Assembly: GCF_026016325.1 (NCBI RefSeq)
Contig: NZ_CP087203.1
Location: 558,001 to 622,000, forward strand
DNA length: 64,000 bases
Direction: 5' to 3'
DNA from: Pseudomonas sp. B21-056
GTDB lineage: Bacteria; Pseudomonadota; Gammaproteobacteria; Pseudomonadales; Pseudomonadaceae
The position numbers were made by a program, and so were the translations under genes. Within the stretch, counting starts at the first letter, position 1. Each line of letters begins with the position of its first letter. Shown piece by piece: positions 18,264 through 26,459 of the stretch. The notes beneath the pieces are model-generated. The model was not told the origin of the DNA, made no database searches, and saw only the letters and a list, made by a program, of their open reading frames with translations.

Positions 18264-19220
18264 ATGAGAGTTCTATTTCTGGTGCAGAAAGAACAGCGGG
18301 CTATCCTGGACCGCCTCTATGAAGGCGTGGCCGCTCATTGCGAGTGCGACCTGCGCTGGCTCGACAGCAAGGAGCAGCGCAACCTGCGGGGCTATTTCCA
18401 ACGTCACGTGGACGTATCGCGTTACGACCGGATCGTGTTTTTCCTGCGCTTCAAGCAGGAGATCCGGCAGGCCGGGTTCATCCGTACGATCCCCAACCTG
18501 GTGATCCTTGAACACGATGCCTATCAGAATTACATTCCGTGCAAATACACGGGTAAATTCAGTGCGCACTACCGCCGCCTGCCATGGGTTCGGGTCATCA
18601 GTTCCGGCTTCATGGTCAGTGAGCGTCTGCGTGCCGAAGGTTTCGATGCGGTGTTCGTGCCGAAGGGTTACGACCAGACCTTGCTAGAGGACCAGGGCCG
18701 TGAGCGGGATATCGAACTGGCCTTTGTCGGCAGCACCAACAGCGTCGCCTATAGTGGTCGCAAGGCTCTGTTGGATGAGCTGGGGCATGTTGAACCGCTG
18801 GTCGTCACCCGTACCAAGTCCGGCGAGGAATATTGCGAGACCCTCAATCGCATCCGCTTTTTCGTCAGTGCCGATGTGGGCATGGGCGAGTTCATGATCA
18901 AGAACTTTGAAGCCATGGCCTGCGGTTGTGTGCTGCTGGCGTTCGATCAGGGGACCGCCGAGGCCCAGGCCCTGGGATTGCAGGACATGCAGAACGTGGT
19001 GCTCTATCGCGACATCGCGCAGCTCCGGGAGAAGCTCGGTCGTCTGCGTGCCGATCCCGAATTGGCGCACATTATTGCGCGTCATGGGCAGAAGCTGGCA
19101 TTGGAACAATTCAGCTTCGCGCGTATAGGGCAAAAGATCGTTGAAGCGCTGGAACCGCCATTACGGCCGCGCGCACCGCTGGCCTTGCTGGAAAAATTGC
19201 GCCTGAAGCTGGGCGTTTAA
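18264..19220 (+). CDS. ssg: Cell-surface polysaccharide glycosyltransferase, Ssg-like
   Basis: A 318-residue glycosyltransferase with a GT-B-like C-terminus (MIKNFEAMACGCVLLAFDQG) and an unusual N-terminal half (MRVLFLVQKEQRAILDRLYE). It corresponds in order to ssg in P. aeruginosa, where mutants have altered LPS and exopolysaccharide and reduced motility. A 51-base gap separates it from dnpA, with AAGGAAAACG before the start. The symbol rests on synteny and remembered sequence style. The sugar is unknown. Confidence 0.75.
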   Translation: MRVLFLVQKEQRAILDRLYEGVAAHCECDLRWLDSKEQRNLRGYFQRHVDVSRYDRIVFFLRFKQEIRQAGFIRTIPNLVILEHDAYQNYIPCKYTGKFSAHYRRLPWVRVISSGFMVSERLRAEGFDAVFVPKGYDQTLLEDQGRERDIELAFVGSTNSVAYSGRKALLDELGHVEPLVVTRTKSGEEYCETLNRIRFFVSADVGMGEFMIKNFEAMACGCVLLAFDQGTAEAQALGLQDMQNVVLYRDIAQLREKLGRLRADPELAHIIARHGQKLALEQFSFARIGQKIVEALEPPLRPRAPLALLEKLRLKLGV

Positions 19221-19265
19221 CAGGAACCGTTCGATCATCGGATATTCCGATGACGTTTAAACTAT

Positions 19266-20042
19266 ATGGTATTTCAGGTGCAGTTTTCCGACGAGAGTGA
19301 CATTACCCTGGTGGTAACCAGTTGCGGCCGGCTCGATCTGCTCAAGCGGACCTTGGAGAGCTTTGACCGTTTCAATACTGCGCCGATCCGAGAAGTCCTC
19401 ATAACCGAAGACGCGGGTGATGAAGGCGTGCATGCGGTGATCCCGGCCCACTGGAAAGATCACTGTACGGTGTTCGTCAATCAGCCGAAGCTGGGACAGT
19501 TGGCCTCGATCGATCTGGCCTACGGGCATGTCAAGACGCCTTATATCTTTCATTGCGAAGATGACTGGGAGTTCTATCGTCCGGCCTTCGTGGAGGACTC
19601 CCGGGCGATCCTGGAGCAACGGCCCGATATCCTCCAAGTATGGCTGCGCAACTATGTTTACGACTTGTGCGTACACAGTCCTTACATCCACTTGGGCGAG
19701 CGCGACGTCATCAGTGGCGTGGCCTGTTACCCGCTGATTTCCGACAAACCCGAATGGCAGAGTTTTTCCCTTAATCCGGGACTGCGGCGGCTCAAGGAAT
19801 ATCAACTGTGTGCCCCGTTTGCCGGCTTTGGTGGCGAGAAGGCCCTGTCGCTTCGCTACGCACAACTGAACTTGACGGCGGTAACGCTGGAAGGGGATGC
19901 TGTTTTGCACACTGGATTCGGGGTTCACGTGGAAGTACCCGTGGAGCGTCAGCGCAAGGCACGTCGCAGGCGTCGCGAGCAGGTCAAGTTATCCCTGGTC
20001 CTTTTGCTCGGAGTCTGCATTGGCTGGCTTATCAGTTTCTAA
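19266..20042 (+). CDS. GT-A-fold glycosyltransferase with C-terminal membrane anchor
   Basis: A 258-residue GT2-like protein. Residues 12-30 (ITLVVTSCGRLDLLKRTLE) are a nucleotide-sugar-binding start, and HCEDDWEF near residues 97-103 gives the metal-binding acidic motif. The tail is unusual: a very basic stretch RQRKARRRRREQVK, then the hydrophobic LSLVLLLGVCIGWLISF at the extreme C-terminus, suggesting tail anchoring. The ATG at 19266 has a poor Shine-Dalgarno; GTG at 19278 is an alternative. I do not recall it at this place in P. aeruginosa, so it is probably accessory to fluorescens-type strains. Confidence 0.72.
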   Translation: MVFQVQFSDESDITLVVTSCGRLDLLKRTLESFDRFNTAPIREVLITEDAGDEGVHAVIPAHWKDHCTVFVNQPKLGQLASIDLAYGHVKTPYIFHCEDDWEFYRPAFVEDSRAILEQRPDILQVWLRNYVYDLCVHSPYIHLGERDVISGVACYPLISDKPEWQSFSLNPGLRRLKEYQLCAPFAGFGGEKALSLRYAQLNLTAVTLEGDAVLHTGFGVHVEVPVERQRKARRRRREQVKLSLVLLLGVCIGWLISF

Positions 20043-20090
20043 ATGCCTCGAAGCACGAACCCAGGCACGCAATGAAAGGTTTGCTGCTCA

Positions 20091-21191
20091 ATGAGCATTA
20101 TTAATGTCATGTGGGCGGGTGGTTCACCGTTCGCTTCGGTACACAAGGTTCATCACCAGATACTGTCACGGATCGAACCCGCGATGCCGGTCAAGACATG
20201 GCTCTTGCAGGGCTCAGGCGCTGGCTGCCAGGTCAATGCAGGGCAGGCGCGCGAGTGGCACCTTTCTTCCGCCCGGCTCAAAGGGCGACACGTCTGGCGG
20301 CTGTTCAAGCCCTTGATGCGTAAACGTTTCCGCCAGGCGTTGCTCGACAGCAATGCCCGGGTTGTGCTGCTCGATGGCCTCGGTGTCGCTCGTACCCTGT
20401 TGCCTGTCCTTCAGACCCTGTCGCAGATCCGCGTGGTGGTGGTCTTCCATGGCTCGACGCGACTCAACGCTGAAAGCCGCGAGCTGCTACGCGGGTTCCC
20501 CGCTTCACGTCTGACGCTGGCAGCGGTTTCCCGGACGCTGGCAACTACCCTTCAAGATGACCTGGAAATTCCGGTCACTGCACTGCGCAGCGCATTCGAT
20601 CCGGTTGCCTTCCGGTCCGCACTCATGCCTTGCGCGCAAGCCCGTTTCCGGCTGGGCCTGTCAACGGGGCTGCGGGTGTTTGGCGCCGTTGGGCGATTGG
20701 TGGACGCCAAGGGGTTTGCCTGCTTGCTGGATGCCTTTGCCCTGGCAGCAGGAAGCCAGCCCGATTGGCGGCTGGTCATCGTGGGTGAAGGGCCGCAGCG
20801 AGAGGCGTTGCAAGAGCGGATCGCCCGGCCGGACCTGCTGGGCAAGGTATTGCTGACAGGCCATCTGGACGATATCGCGGTGCTTTACAAGGCCTTCGAC
20901 TGGGTGCTGATCCCATCCGTCAGCGAGGGGCTGGGACTGATCCTGCAAGAGGCCGTCATGGCTGGCGTGCCGGTGCTGACCAGTGAGTTGGCGGTGTTCC
21001 GCGAGCAGTTGGGCGACACGGGGTGGTATGCCCCGGTCAACGACGTTCAGGCCTGGAGCGAAGCGCTGATGCAGATTTTACAGACCTCGGCCGAAGAGGT
21101 TGCTGCCGCCCAGCATCAGGCACTGGCGCCCGACGAGGCCTGGTTGAGTTTCAGCCAGACCGCTCGGCAACTGATTTCAGGCGGCCAATAG
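20091..21191 (+). CDS. GT4 glycosyltransferase, WapR position
   Basis: A 366-residue GT-B enzyme. It starts MSIINVMWAGGSPFASVHKV and has the GT4 donor motif SVSEGLGLILQEAVMAGVPVL near residues 284-304 and the preceding GAVGRLVDAKGFACLLDAF. It sits where P. aeruginosa has wapR, the rhamnosyltransferase that makes the core form able to accept O-antigen; that role is inferred from position only. Its 3' end overlaps the reverse-strand gene by 15 bases. Confidence 0.75.
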   Translation: MSIINVMWAGGSPFASVHKVHHQILSRIEPAMPVKTWLLQGSGAGCQVNAGQAREWHLSSARLKGRHVWRLFKPLMRKRFRQALLDSNARVVLLDGLGVARTLLPVLQTLSQIRVVVVFHGSTRLNAESRELLRGFPASRLTLAAVSRTLATTLQDDLEIPVTALRSAFDPVAFRSALMPCAQARFRLGLSTGLRVFGAVGRLVDAKGFACLLDAFALAAGSQPDWRLVIVGEGPQREALQERIARPDLLGKVLLTGHLDDIAVLYKAFDWVLIPSVSEGLGLILQEAVMAGVPVLTSELAVFREQLGDTGWYAPVNDVQAWSEALMQILQTSAEEVAAAQHQALAPDEAWLSFSQTARQLISGGQ

Positions 21192-21782
21192 GGCGTTTTC
21201 CAACGCTTGCATCGGAAAGCTCCCGTTCAGGTTTTCCCTGGCAATATAACGAGCGAAATGCTGCAGGTTGCGGCGCGCCAGGTGGCGTGGCAGTGGAGCG
21301 CGCAGGAAGCGCATGTCGGCCACATCGATCAGTCCGAGTCTGTTTTCGGGGGTGATGACGATGTTGCCCAGGTGCAACGAACGGAAATAGATGCCACTGG
21401 CATGTAGGCTGCGGATCAACTCGACCAGCGCTGGAAGCATCTGCGGCCAACTGAAGTTCTCCTGATTCGATAATTGACGCAGGGTTTTTCCGGGGAGCGG
21501 TCGATACAGTACGGCGGTCATGCCGGGGATCGGCAATTTATAGAACGCCAGGACCTCGAGGGTCGGTACACCGAGTGCCTGCAAGCGGGCTGCGTTATGA
21601 ATGAAACGTGCTGAATAAGGCCTTAGAAGAGCCGAAGAAAAAAGCCGCTTACGGCGAAACAGTTTGAGGATATTGCCATCCTGCAACAGATACACTTTTG
21701 GGCCGTAGCTGTCGGCCTCCAGAATACTGGCGCCTTCAATCAATTGATTCAAAGCGGCTTGGGGAAGCCGTGAGGATTGCAT
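21177..21782 (-). CDS. Small kinase-fold protein lacking the catalytic Asp
   Basis: A 201-residue member of the LPS kinase-like group, read against the surrounding LPS genes (compare PA4998 of P. aeruginosa). The N-lobe is VYLLQDGNILKLFRRKRLFS. The loop that should read HRDLHxxN reads FRSLHLGNI, so the catalytic Asp is Ser135; LIDVADMRF follows. The start at 21782 begins at the conserved MQSSRLPQ; a longer upstream frame would cross into waaL sequence. Possibly a pseudokinase. It is divergent from waaL and converges on the WapR-position gene. Confidence 0.75.
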   Translation of the reverse strand: MQSSRLPQAALNQLIEGASILEADSYGPKVYLLQDGNILKLFRRKRLFSSALLRPYSARFIHNAARLQALGVPTLEVLAFYKLPIPGMTAVLYRPLPGKTLRQLSNQENFSWPQMLPALVELIRSLHASGIYFRSLHLGNIVITPENRLGLIDVADMRFLRAPLPRHLARRNLQHFARYIARENLNGSFPMQALENALLAA

Positions 21783-21888
21783 CGTAGGAAAACCTTGTTG
21801 AAAGAACCGGTGCCGTGGCGGGCCATGATGCCCAAAAGTTTTTGTTTTAACCATGCCGGTTTGGCAGGTGAATCGTTTAGGAGCGAAG

Positions 21889-23061
21889 ATGCACGCAGCA
21901 CGATGGGCGAAGGGATGGTTGGTTTTTGGCTTGTTATGGTTTTTGCTGGCGATAGCCCTGGCGCCGAGCAACAAGATTTATCAGCAGGGTCTGGTCCTGT
22001 TCGTCTGGTTGCCGACACTCGTATTCGCCTGGTCGGCGCGTCATCGGTTGGTGGAGTTATGGCGTGCTCAACGGCTGATATGTACGGCGTTGCTCGCTCT
22101 GGCGGTCTGGGCGCTGATTACGTTGTTCTGGGCCGAGGCACCCGAGCCTGGGCGTGAAGCCAAGCGATTGCTCTATATCCTGGTGTTCCTGCTGTTTTTT
22201 CCGATCCTTGCCGATGGTCAGCCCGAGCGAGTGATTCGGGTCATGCAATGGGGGGGCGTGGGGCTTGCCCTGACGGCCCTGATGGCGATCATTCATTTCT
22301 ATGGCATTGAGCACAAACCCCTGGTTGCGCGCCTGGAAGGCCTGGGGGAGTTATCCCATCCGATTCTTGGCGGCTACGTGATCGGGTTGGCGGCGGTCTG
22401 GATGTTGCACTGGGTGCCCCGCTCTATAGGGCTGCAAGTCCTTTGGGCGGTGGCCCTGGCACTGTTGGGAATATTTGTCGTGATGAGTCAGAGTCGCGGT
22501 GCGGCGCTGGCCTTGTTGCTCAGCGTCCTGGCCATGCCGATTTATTGCCGGGACCAGCGTACCCGTGTCATTGCTGCCACGGCCCTGGTGTTGGCGATGC
22601 TGACCTTCTGGCTGCTCGAGCCGCTGGTCATGGCACGTGGATCCTCCCACCGCCCCGAGATCTTCATGTCGAGCCTGCACATGATCGCCGAGCGTCCGTG
22701 GGGTGGCCTCGGGTTAGCGAGTGACTACAAGGTAATGGTTCTCGGCCGCCCTTTCGACCATGCACACAACCTGTTCAGCCATGTCGCCATCCTGCTCGGG
22801 TTGCCGGGGCTGGTGTTGTGGTGCATTGTCTGGTTCGCCGTGCTGCGTGAAGCCTGGCGGGCCCGCGACAGCCTGGTGGGCCGAGGAGTGCTCGGCATAT
22901 GGATATTCTCGTTCCTGGCGATGCAATTCGACGCCGCGAGCCTGACCGGCAGCCCCCGCGCCGAATGGTTCATCAGTTGGCTGCCGATTGGCCTGGCCAG
23001 CGTTTTGACCTGGGCGCGAGTCAAGCCTGAAGGCTGTGATAAAATTCCGCGTTCTTCCTAA
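21889..23061 (+). CDS. waaL: O-antigen ligase
   Basis: Polytopic inner-membrane enzyme that transfers undecaprenyl-linked O-antigen to lipid A-core on the periplasmic side. The 390 residues contain about ten hydrophobic segments. The Wzy_C/WaaL domain shows SQSRGAALALL and the key periplasmic histidine motif in RPFDHAHNLF. The start at 21889 has AGGAG (21879-21883) five bases upstream; an earlier in-frame ATG at 21853 lacks one. The msbA start follows closely, so the two are probably co-transcribed. Confidence 0.88.
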   Translation: MHAARWAKGWLVFGLLWFLLAIALAPSNKIYQQGLVLFVWLPTLVFAWSARHRLVELWRAQRLICTALLALAVWALITLFWAEAPEPGREAKRLLYILVFLLFFPILADGQPERVIRVMQWGGVGLALTALMAIIHFYGIEHKPLVARLEGLGELSHPILGGYVIGLAAVWMLHWVPRSIGLQVLWAVALALLGIFVVMSQSRGAALALLLSVLAMPIYCRDQRTRVIAATALVLAMLTFWLLEPLVMARGSSHRPEIFMSSLHMIAERPWGGLGLASDYKVMVLGRPFDHAHNLFSHVAILLGLPGLVLWCIVWFAVLREAWRARDSLVGRGVLGIWIFSFLAMQFDAASLTGSPRAEWFISWLPIGLASVLTWARVKPEGCDKIPRSS

Positions 23062-23076
23062 CCAGTGAGCCCTACG

Positions 23077-24882
23077 ATGAGTGACGCACCGCCTAACGCG
23101 GAACAGGATTCCAGCCTGAAGATCTACTTTCGGCTGCTGGGATACGTCAAACCCTACGTGGGCATCTTCCTGCTGAGTATCGTGGGCTTCGTGATATTTG
23201 CTTCCACCCAGCCCATGCTGGCCGGGATCCTCAAATACTTCGTCGATGGCTTGAGCAATCCCGATGCGGTGCTCTTCCCCAACGTGCCTTACCTCAAGGA
23301 CTTGAAGCTGCTGATGGCGGTGCCGCTGCTGATCATCCTGATCGCGGCCTGGCAGGGCCTGGGGTCGTTCCTGGGGAACTACTATCTGGCCAAGGTTTCC
23401 CTGGGGTTGGTACATGATCTGCGGGTCGAGCTGTTCAACAAACTGCTGGTATTGCCCAACCGCTATTTCGACACCCACAACTCCGGGCATCTGATTTCCC
23501 GCATCACGTTCAACGTAACCATGGTCACCGGGGCCGCCACCGATGCCATCAAGGTGGTCATCCGCGAAGGGCTCACCGTGGTGTTCCTCTTCGTTTACCT
23601 GGTATGGATGAACTGGCAGTTGACCTTGGTGATGCTGGCGATCCTGCCGCTGATTGCGATGATGGTCAGCAATACCAGCAAGAAATTCCGCAAGCAGAGC
23701 AAAAAGATCCAGGTGGCCATGGGCGACGTGACCCACGTGGCGTCCGAGACCATCCAGGGCTACCGCGTAGTGCGCAGCTTTGGCGGCGAGACCTACGAGG
23801 AGGAGCGGTTTGCCCGTGCCAGCCAGGGCAATACCGATAAACAGTTGCGCATGACCCGCACGGGCGCCGTCTATACGCCGATGTTGCAACTGGTGATCTA
23901 CACCGCCATGGCTGCCCTCATGTTCCTGGTGCTGTTCCTGCGCGGTGACGCGACGGCCGGTGACCTGGTGGCCTACATCACGGCTGCTGGCCTGTTGCCC
24001 AAGCCGATTCGCCAGCTCTCGGAAGTCAGCTCCACCATCCAGAAAGGCGTCGCCGGTGCCGAAAGCATTTTCGAGCAACTGGACGTCGAGCCGGAAGTCG
24101 ACAAAGGCACGGTCGAGCAGGAGCGCATCAGCGGCCGTCTCGACGTGCGGAACTTGAGCTTCACCTACCCCGGCGCCGGTCGCGAGGTGCTCAAGGACAT
24201 CAGTTTCACGGCGGCACCAGGGCAGATGATTGCACTGGTAGGGCGTTCGGGCAGCGGCAAATCGACCCTGGCGAGCCTCATCCCACGCTTCTATCATCAT
24301 GATATCGGCGAGATTCTGCTCGATGACGTGGAGATCGAGGACTACCGGCTGCGTAACCTGCGCCGTCATGTCGCCCAGGTGACCCAGCACGTCACGCTGT
24401 TCAACGATACGGTGGCCAACAATATCGCCTACGGCGACCTGGCCGGTGCGCCACGGGCAGACATTGAAAAGGCCGCCCGGGACGCCTACGCCATGGACTT
24501 CATCGACCAACTGCCCCAGGGCCTGGACACCGAGGTGGGAGAAAACGGTGTGCTGTTGTCCGGCGGCCAGCGCCAGCGCCTGGCCATTGCCAGGGCATTG
24601 TTGAAAAACGCTCCGCTGCTGATTCTCGATGAGGCCACTTCGGCGCTGGACACCGAGTCCGAGCGGCATATCCAGGCTGCACTGGACCAGGTGATGAAAG
24701 GCCGCACGACCCTGGTCATTGCCCACCGCCTGTCGACCATCGAAAAGGCTGACCTGATTCTGGTGATGGACCAGGGCCGTATCGTCGAGCGCGGTACCCA
24801 CGGCGAACTGCTTGCCCAGAACGGCTACTACGCACGTCTACACGCCATGGGGCTGGATGCTCCCGCCGAGAATATCGCCTGA
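23077..24882 (+). CDS. msbA: Lipid A-core flippase MsbA (ABC exporter)
   Basis: Homodimeric ABC exporter that flips lipid A-core across the inner membrane. The 601 residues comprise six transmembrane segments (about 25-325) and a nucleotide-binding domain with Walker A GRSGSGKS near 389, signature LSGGQRQR near 495 and Walker B LLILDEATSALD near 516. ATG 23077 was preferred over GTG 23065. A TGTGATAAAAT stretch just upstream could be an extended -10. A strong hairpin follows the stop. Confidence 0.96.
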   Translation: MSDAPPNAEQDSSLKIYFRLLGYVKPYVGIFLLSIVGFVIFASTQPMLAGILKYFVDGLSNPDAVLFPNVPYLKDLKLLMAVPLLIILIAAWQGLGSFLGNYYLAKVSLGLVHDLRVELFNKLLVLPNRYFDTHNSGHLISRITFNVTMVTGAATDAIKVVIREGLTVVFLFVYLVWMNWQLTLVMLAILPLIAMMVSNTSKKFRKQSKKIQVAMGDVTHVASETIQGYRVVRSFGGETYEEERFARASQGNTDKQLRMTRTGAVYTPMLQLVIYTAMAALMFLVLFLRGDATAGDLVAYITAAGLLPKPIRQLSEVSSTIQKGVAGAESIFEQLDVEPEVDKGTVEQERISGRLDVRNLSFTYPGAGREVLKDISFTAAPGQMIALVGRSGSGKSTLASLIPRFYHHDIGEILLDDVEIEDYRLRNLRRHVAQVTQHVTLFNDTVANNIAYGDLAGAPRADIEKAARDAYAMDFIDQLPQGLDTEVGENGVLLSGGQRQRLAIARALLKNAPLLILDEATSALDTESERHIQAALDQVMKGRTTLVIAHRLSTIEKADLILVMDQGRIVERGTHGELLAQNGYYARLHAMGLDAPAENIA

Positions 24883-24891
24883 GTTCTGTGC

Positions 24892-24927
24892 AATCCCTGT
24901 GAGGGCCGCCCGGCTCTCACAGGGATT
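24892..24927 (+). terminator. Hairpin terminator after msbA
   Basis: AATCCCTGTGAGGGCCG (24892-24908) pairs with CGGCTCTCACAGGGATT (24911-24927) with one G-T wobble. The downstream bases are only moderately T-rich (TTGTG), so it is a strong stem with a weak T-tract. It separates msbA from the sulfotransferase gene. Confidence 0.7.
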
Positions 24928-25063
24928 TGTGTCTAGATTGTTACCTGAGACAACCAATTCGAAATAAACCCGCGTGCCGTGCTTGGTAAGGTTCTGGCCA
25001 CAGGACTTTTCCTGGACGAACTTCAGTGATCGAAGGGGCCATCCTTTTCGCGCGGGTACTTGA

Positions 25064-25768
25064 ATGCTGCAACGTTATCTATGGAAGCTGCTGCCCAAGA
25101 CGCAGCGCTCATTTCTGTTGAGTCGTCTGTCGATTGTCGATCGGCAGGTGGTGAACAAGTCGATGTCGGCCAATTGCCGTTTCCCCGAAGCCTTCACTCA
25201 ACGCGGTTGTCTGTTCATCCACGTGCCCAAATGTGCCGGCAGTAGTGTCTGCGTCGGCATGTTCAATGGCTACAGCCCCGGACACCTGCCGCTGTATTGG
25301 TACCAAGAGCAGTTTCCCGAGCAATATGCCGAAAGCTTCAAATTCGCTTTTGTCCGTGACCCGCTGGAACGCACGTATTCGGCCTATGCTTTCCTGCGAG
25401 GCAACACGTTGGGGCAACGCGATCATGCAGCGCAGAGGCTGGTCAGCCATTATCGCGACTTCAATGATTTCGTCGCTCGCTGGCTGCACCCGGAAAACGT
25501 CACGCGGCAATTGCATTTCGCCGCCCAGACAGATTTTCTTACCGACTCCCTCGGCCATCTGGCGATGGACTTTATCGGTTATCAGGAGCATCTGGATCGC
25601 GACTATCAACGGGTATGCGAGCACCTGGGCCTGCCCATGACGTTGCCTCACGTGAACCGAACCCAGCAACGTGCATCGGTGCCGGTTCGGGAAATCTGTT
25701 CGGTACGTACCCGAAGGCTTGTACGGCGGGTGTACCAGCGCGACTACGAGATGCTCGGTTATGAATGA
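25064..25768 (+). CDS. Sulfotransferase family 2 type protein
   Basis: A 234-residue PAPS-dependent sulfotransferase of the carbohydrate/eukaryote-like type. The 5'-phosphosulfate loop is FIHVPKCAGSS (residues 51-61) and the 3'-phosphate motif is FVRDPLERTYSAY (96-108), both intact. These enzymes place sulfate on hydroxyl groups of sugars. It overlaps, or abuts within a few bases, the APS-kinase gene that would supply PAPS. It lies between msbA and hldE, which I recall as adjacent in P. aeruginosa. The acceptor is unknown; LPS core or another surface glycan is the natural guess. Confidence 0.85.
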   Translation: MLQRYLWKLLPKTQRSFLLSRLSIVDRQVVNKSMSANCRFPEAFTQRGCLFIHVPKCAGSSVCVGMFNGYSPGHLPLYWYQEQFPEQYAESFKFAFVRDPLERTYSAYAFLRGNTLGQRDHAAQRLVSHYRDFNDFVARWLHPENVTRQLHFAAQTDFLTDSLGHLAMDFIGYQEHLDRDYQRVCEHLGLPMTLPHVNRTQQRASVPVREICSVRTRRLVRRVYQRDYEMLGYE

Positions 25769-25784
25769 AACGTCAAAGGTAGCG

Positions 25785-26372
25785 ATGCAACAAACGCAGA
25801 TCCGTCCCTATGCGCTGGCGGTTACGCCTGCTGAACGGGCCGCGCTGAAATCCCAGCGGCCGCGTTGTATCTGGATGACAGGGCTATCGGGGGCCGGCAA
25901 GTCGACGCTGGCCAATGCGCTGGAGACGCAGCTCCATGGGCAGGGCTTGCACACCTGCCTGCTCGACGGCGACAACCTGCGCCAGGGGCTGTGCCGTGGC
26001 CTGGGGATGGATGACGAGGCCCGCAAGGAGAATATTCGGCGGATTGCCGAAGTAGCACGCTTGATGGTCGATGCCGGGCTGATTGTCATCGTTGCGGCGA
26101 TTTCTCCCTTTCGCGCCGATCGTGACGCGGCCCGGCGGCTGTTCTGCGAAGGCACGTTCGTGGAGGTGTATGTGAGCACGCCTTTCGAGGTCTGTGCCGA
26201 GCGCGATCCCAAGGGGTTGTACCGTGAAGCCTGCGCCGGGCGGATCAGGAATTTCACCGGGCTCGACAGCCCTTACGAAGCACCGCTGGCGGCCGAATGC
26301 GAAATCAATACCTGCGAAGTCGAGCTGTCCCAGGCCTGTGACCGGCTTCTGGCATTGCTGCAAAAGGAATAA
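25785..26372 (+). CDS. cysC: Stand-alone adenylylsulfate (APS) kinase
   Basis: Phosphorylates adenosine 5'-phosphosulfate to PAPS. The 195 residues carry P-loop GLSGAGKS (33-40), LLDGDNLRQGLCRGLGM, and ISPFRADRDAARRL, all hallmark CysC motifs. ATG 25785 was chosen for the AAAGG at 25775-25779; ATG 25761, inside the sulfotransferase 3' end, would add eight residues. Pseudomonads usually carry a CysN-CysC fusion elsewhere for assimilation, so this separate copy next to a sulfotransferase is probably dedicated to glycan sulfation. Confidence 0.88.
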   Translation: MQQTQIRPYALAVTPAERAALKSQRPRCIWMTGLSGAGKSTLANALETQLHGQGLHTCLLDGDNLRQGLCRGLGMDDEARKENIRRIAEVARLMVDAGLIVIVAAISPFRADRDAARRLFCEGTFVEVYVSTPFEVCAERDPKGLYREACAGRIRNFTGLDSPYEAPLAAECEINTCEVELSQACDRLLALLQKE

Positions 26373-26459
26373 AGGTGCAGCACCTGGCCACCGTGGACGA
26401 GCCTTGGTCCACCCTGTGCTAATATCGCGACCCTGTTCATTTTGTATGTGGGATGCTCC

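Noticed and set aside
22714..24801. A 695-codon open frame antisense to msbA and waaL
   Set aside because: Composition typical of an antisense shadow; MsbA motifs are intact on the + strand.
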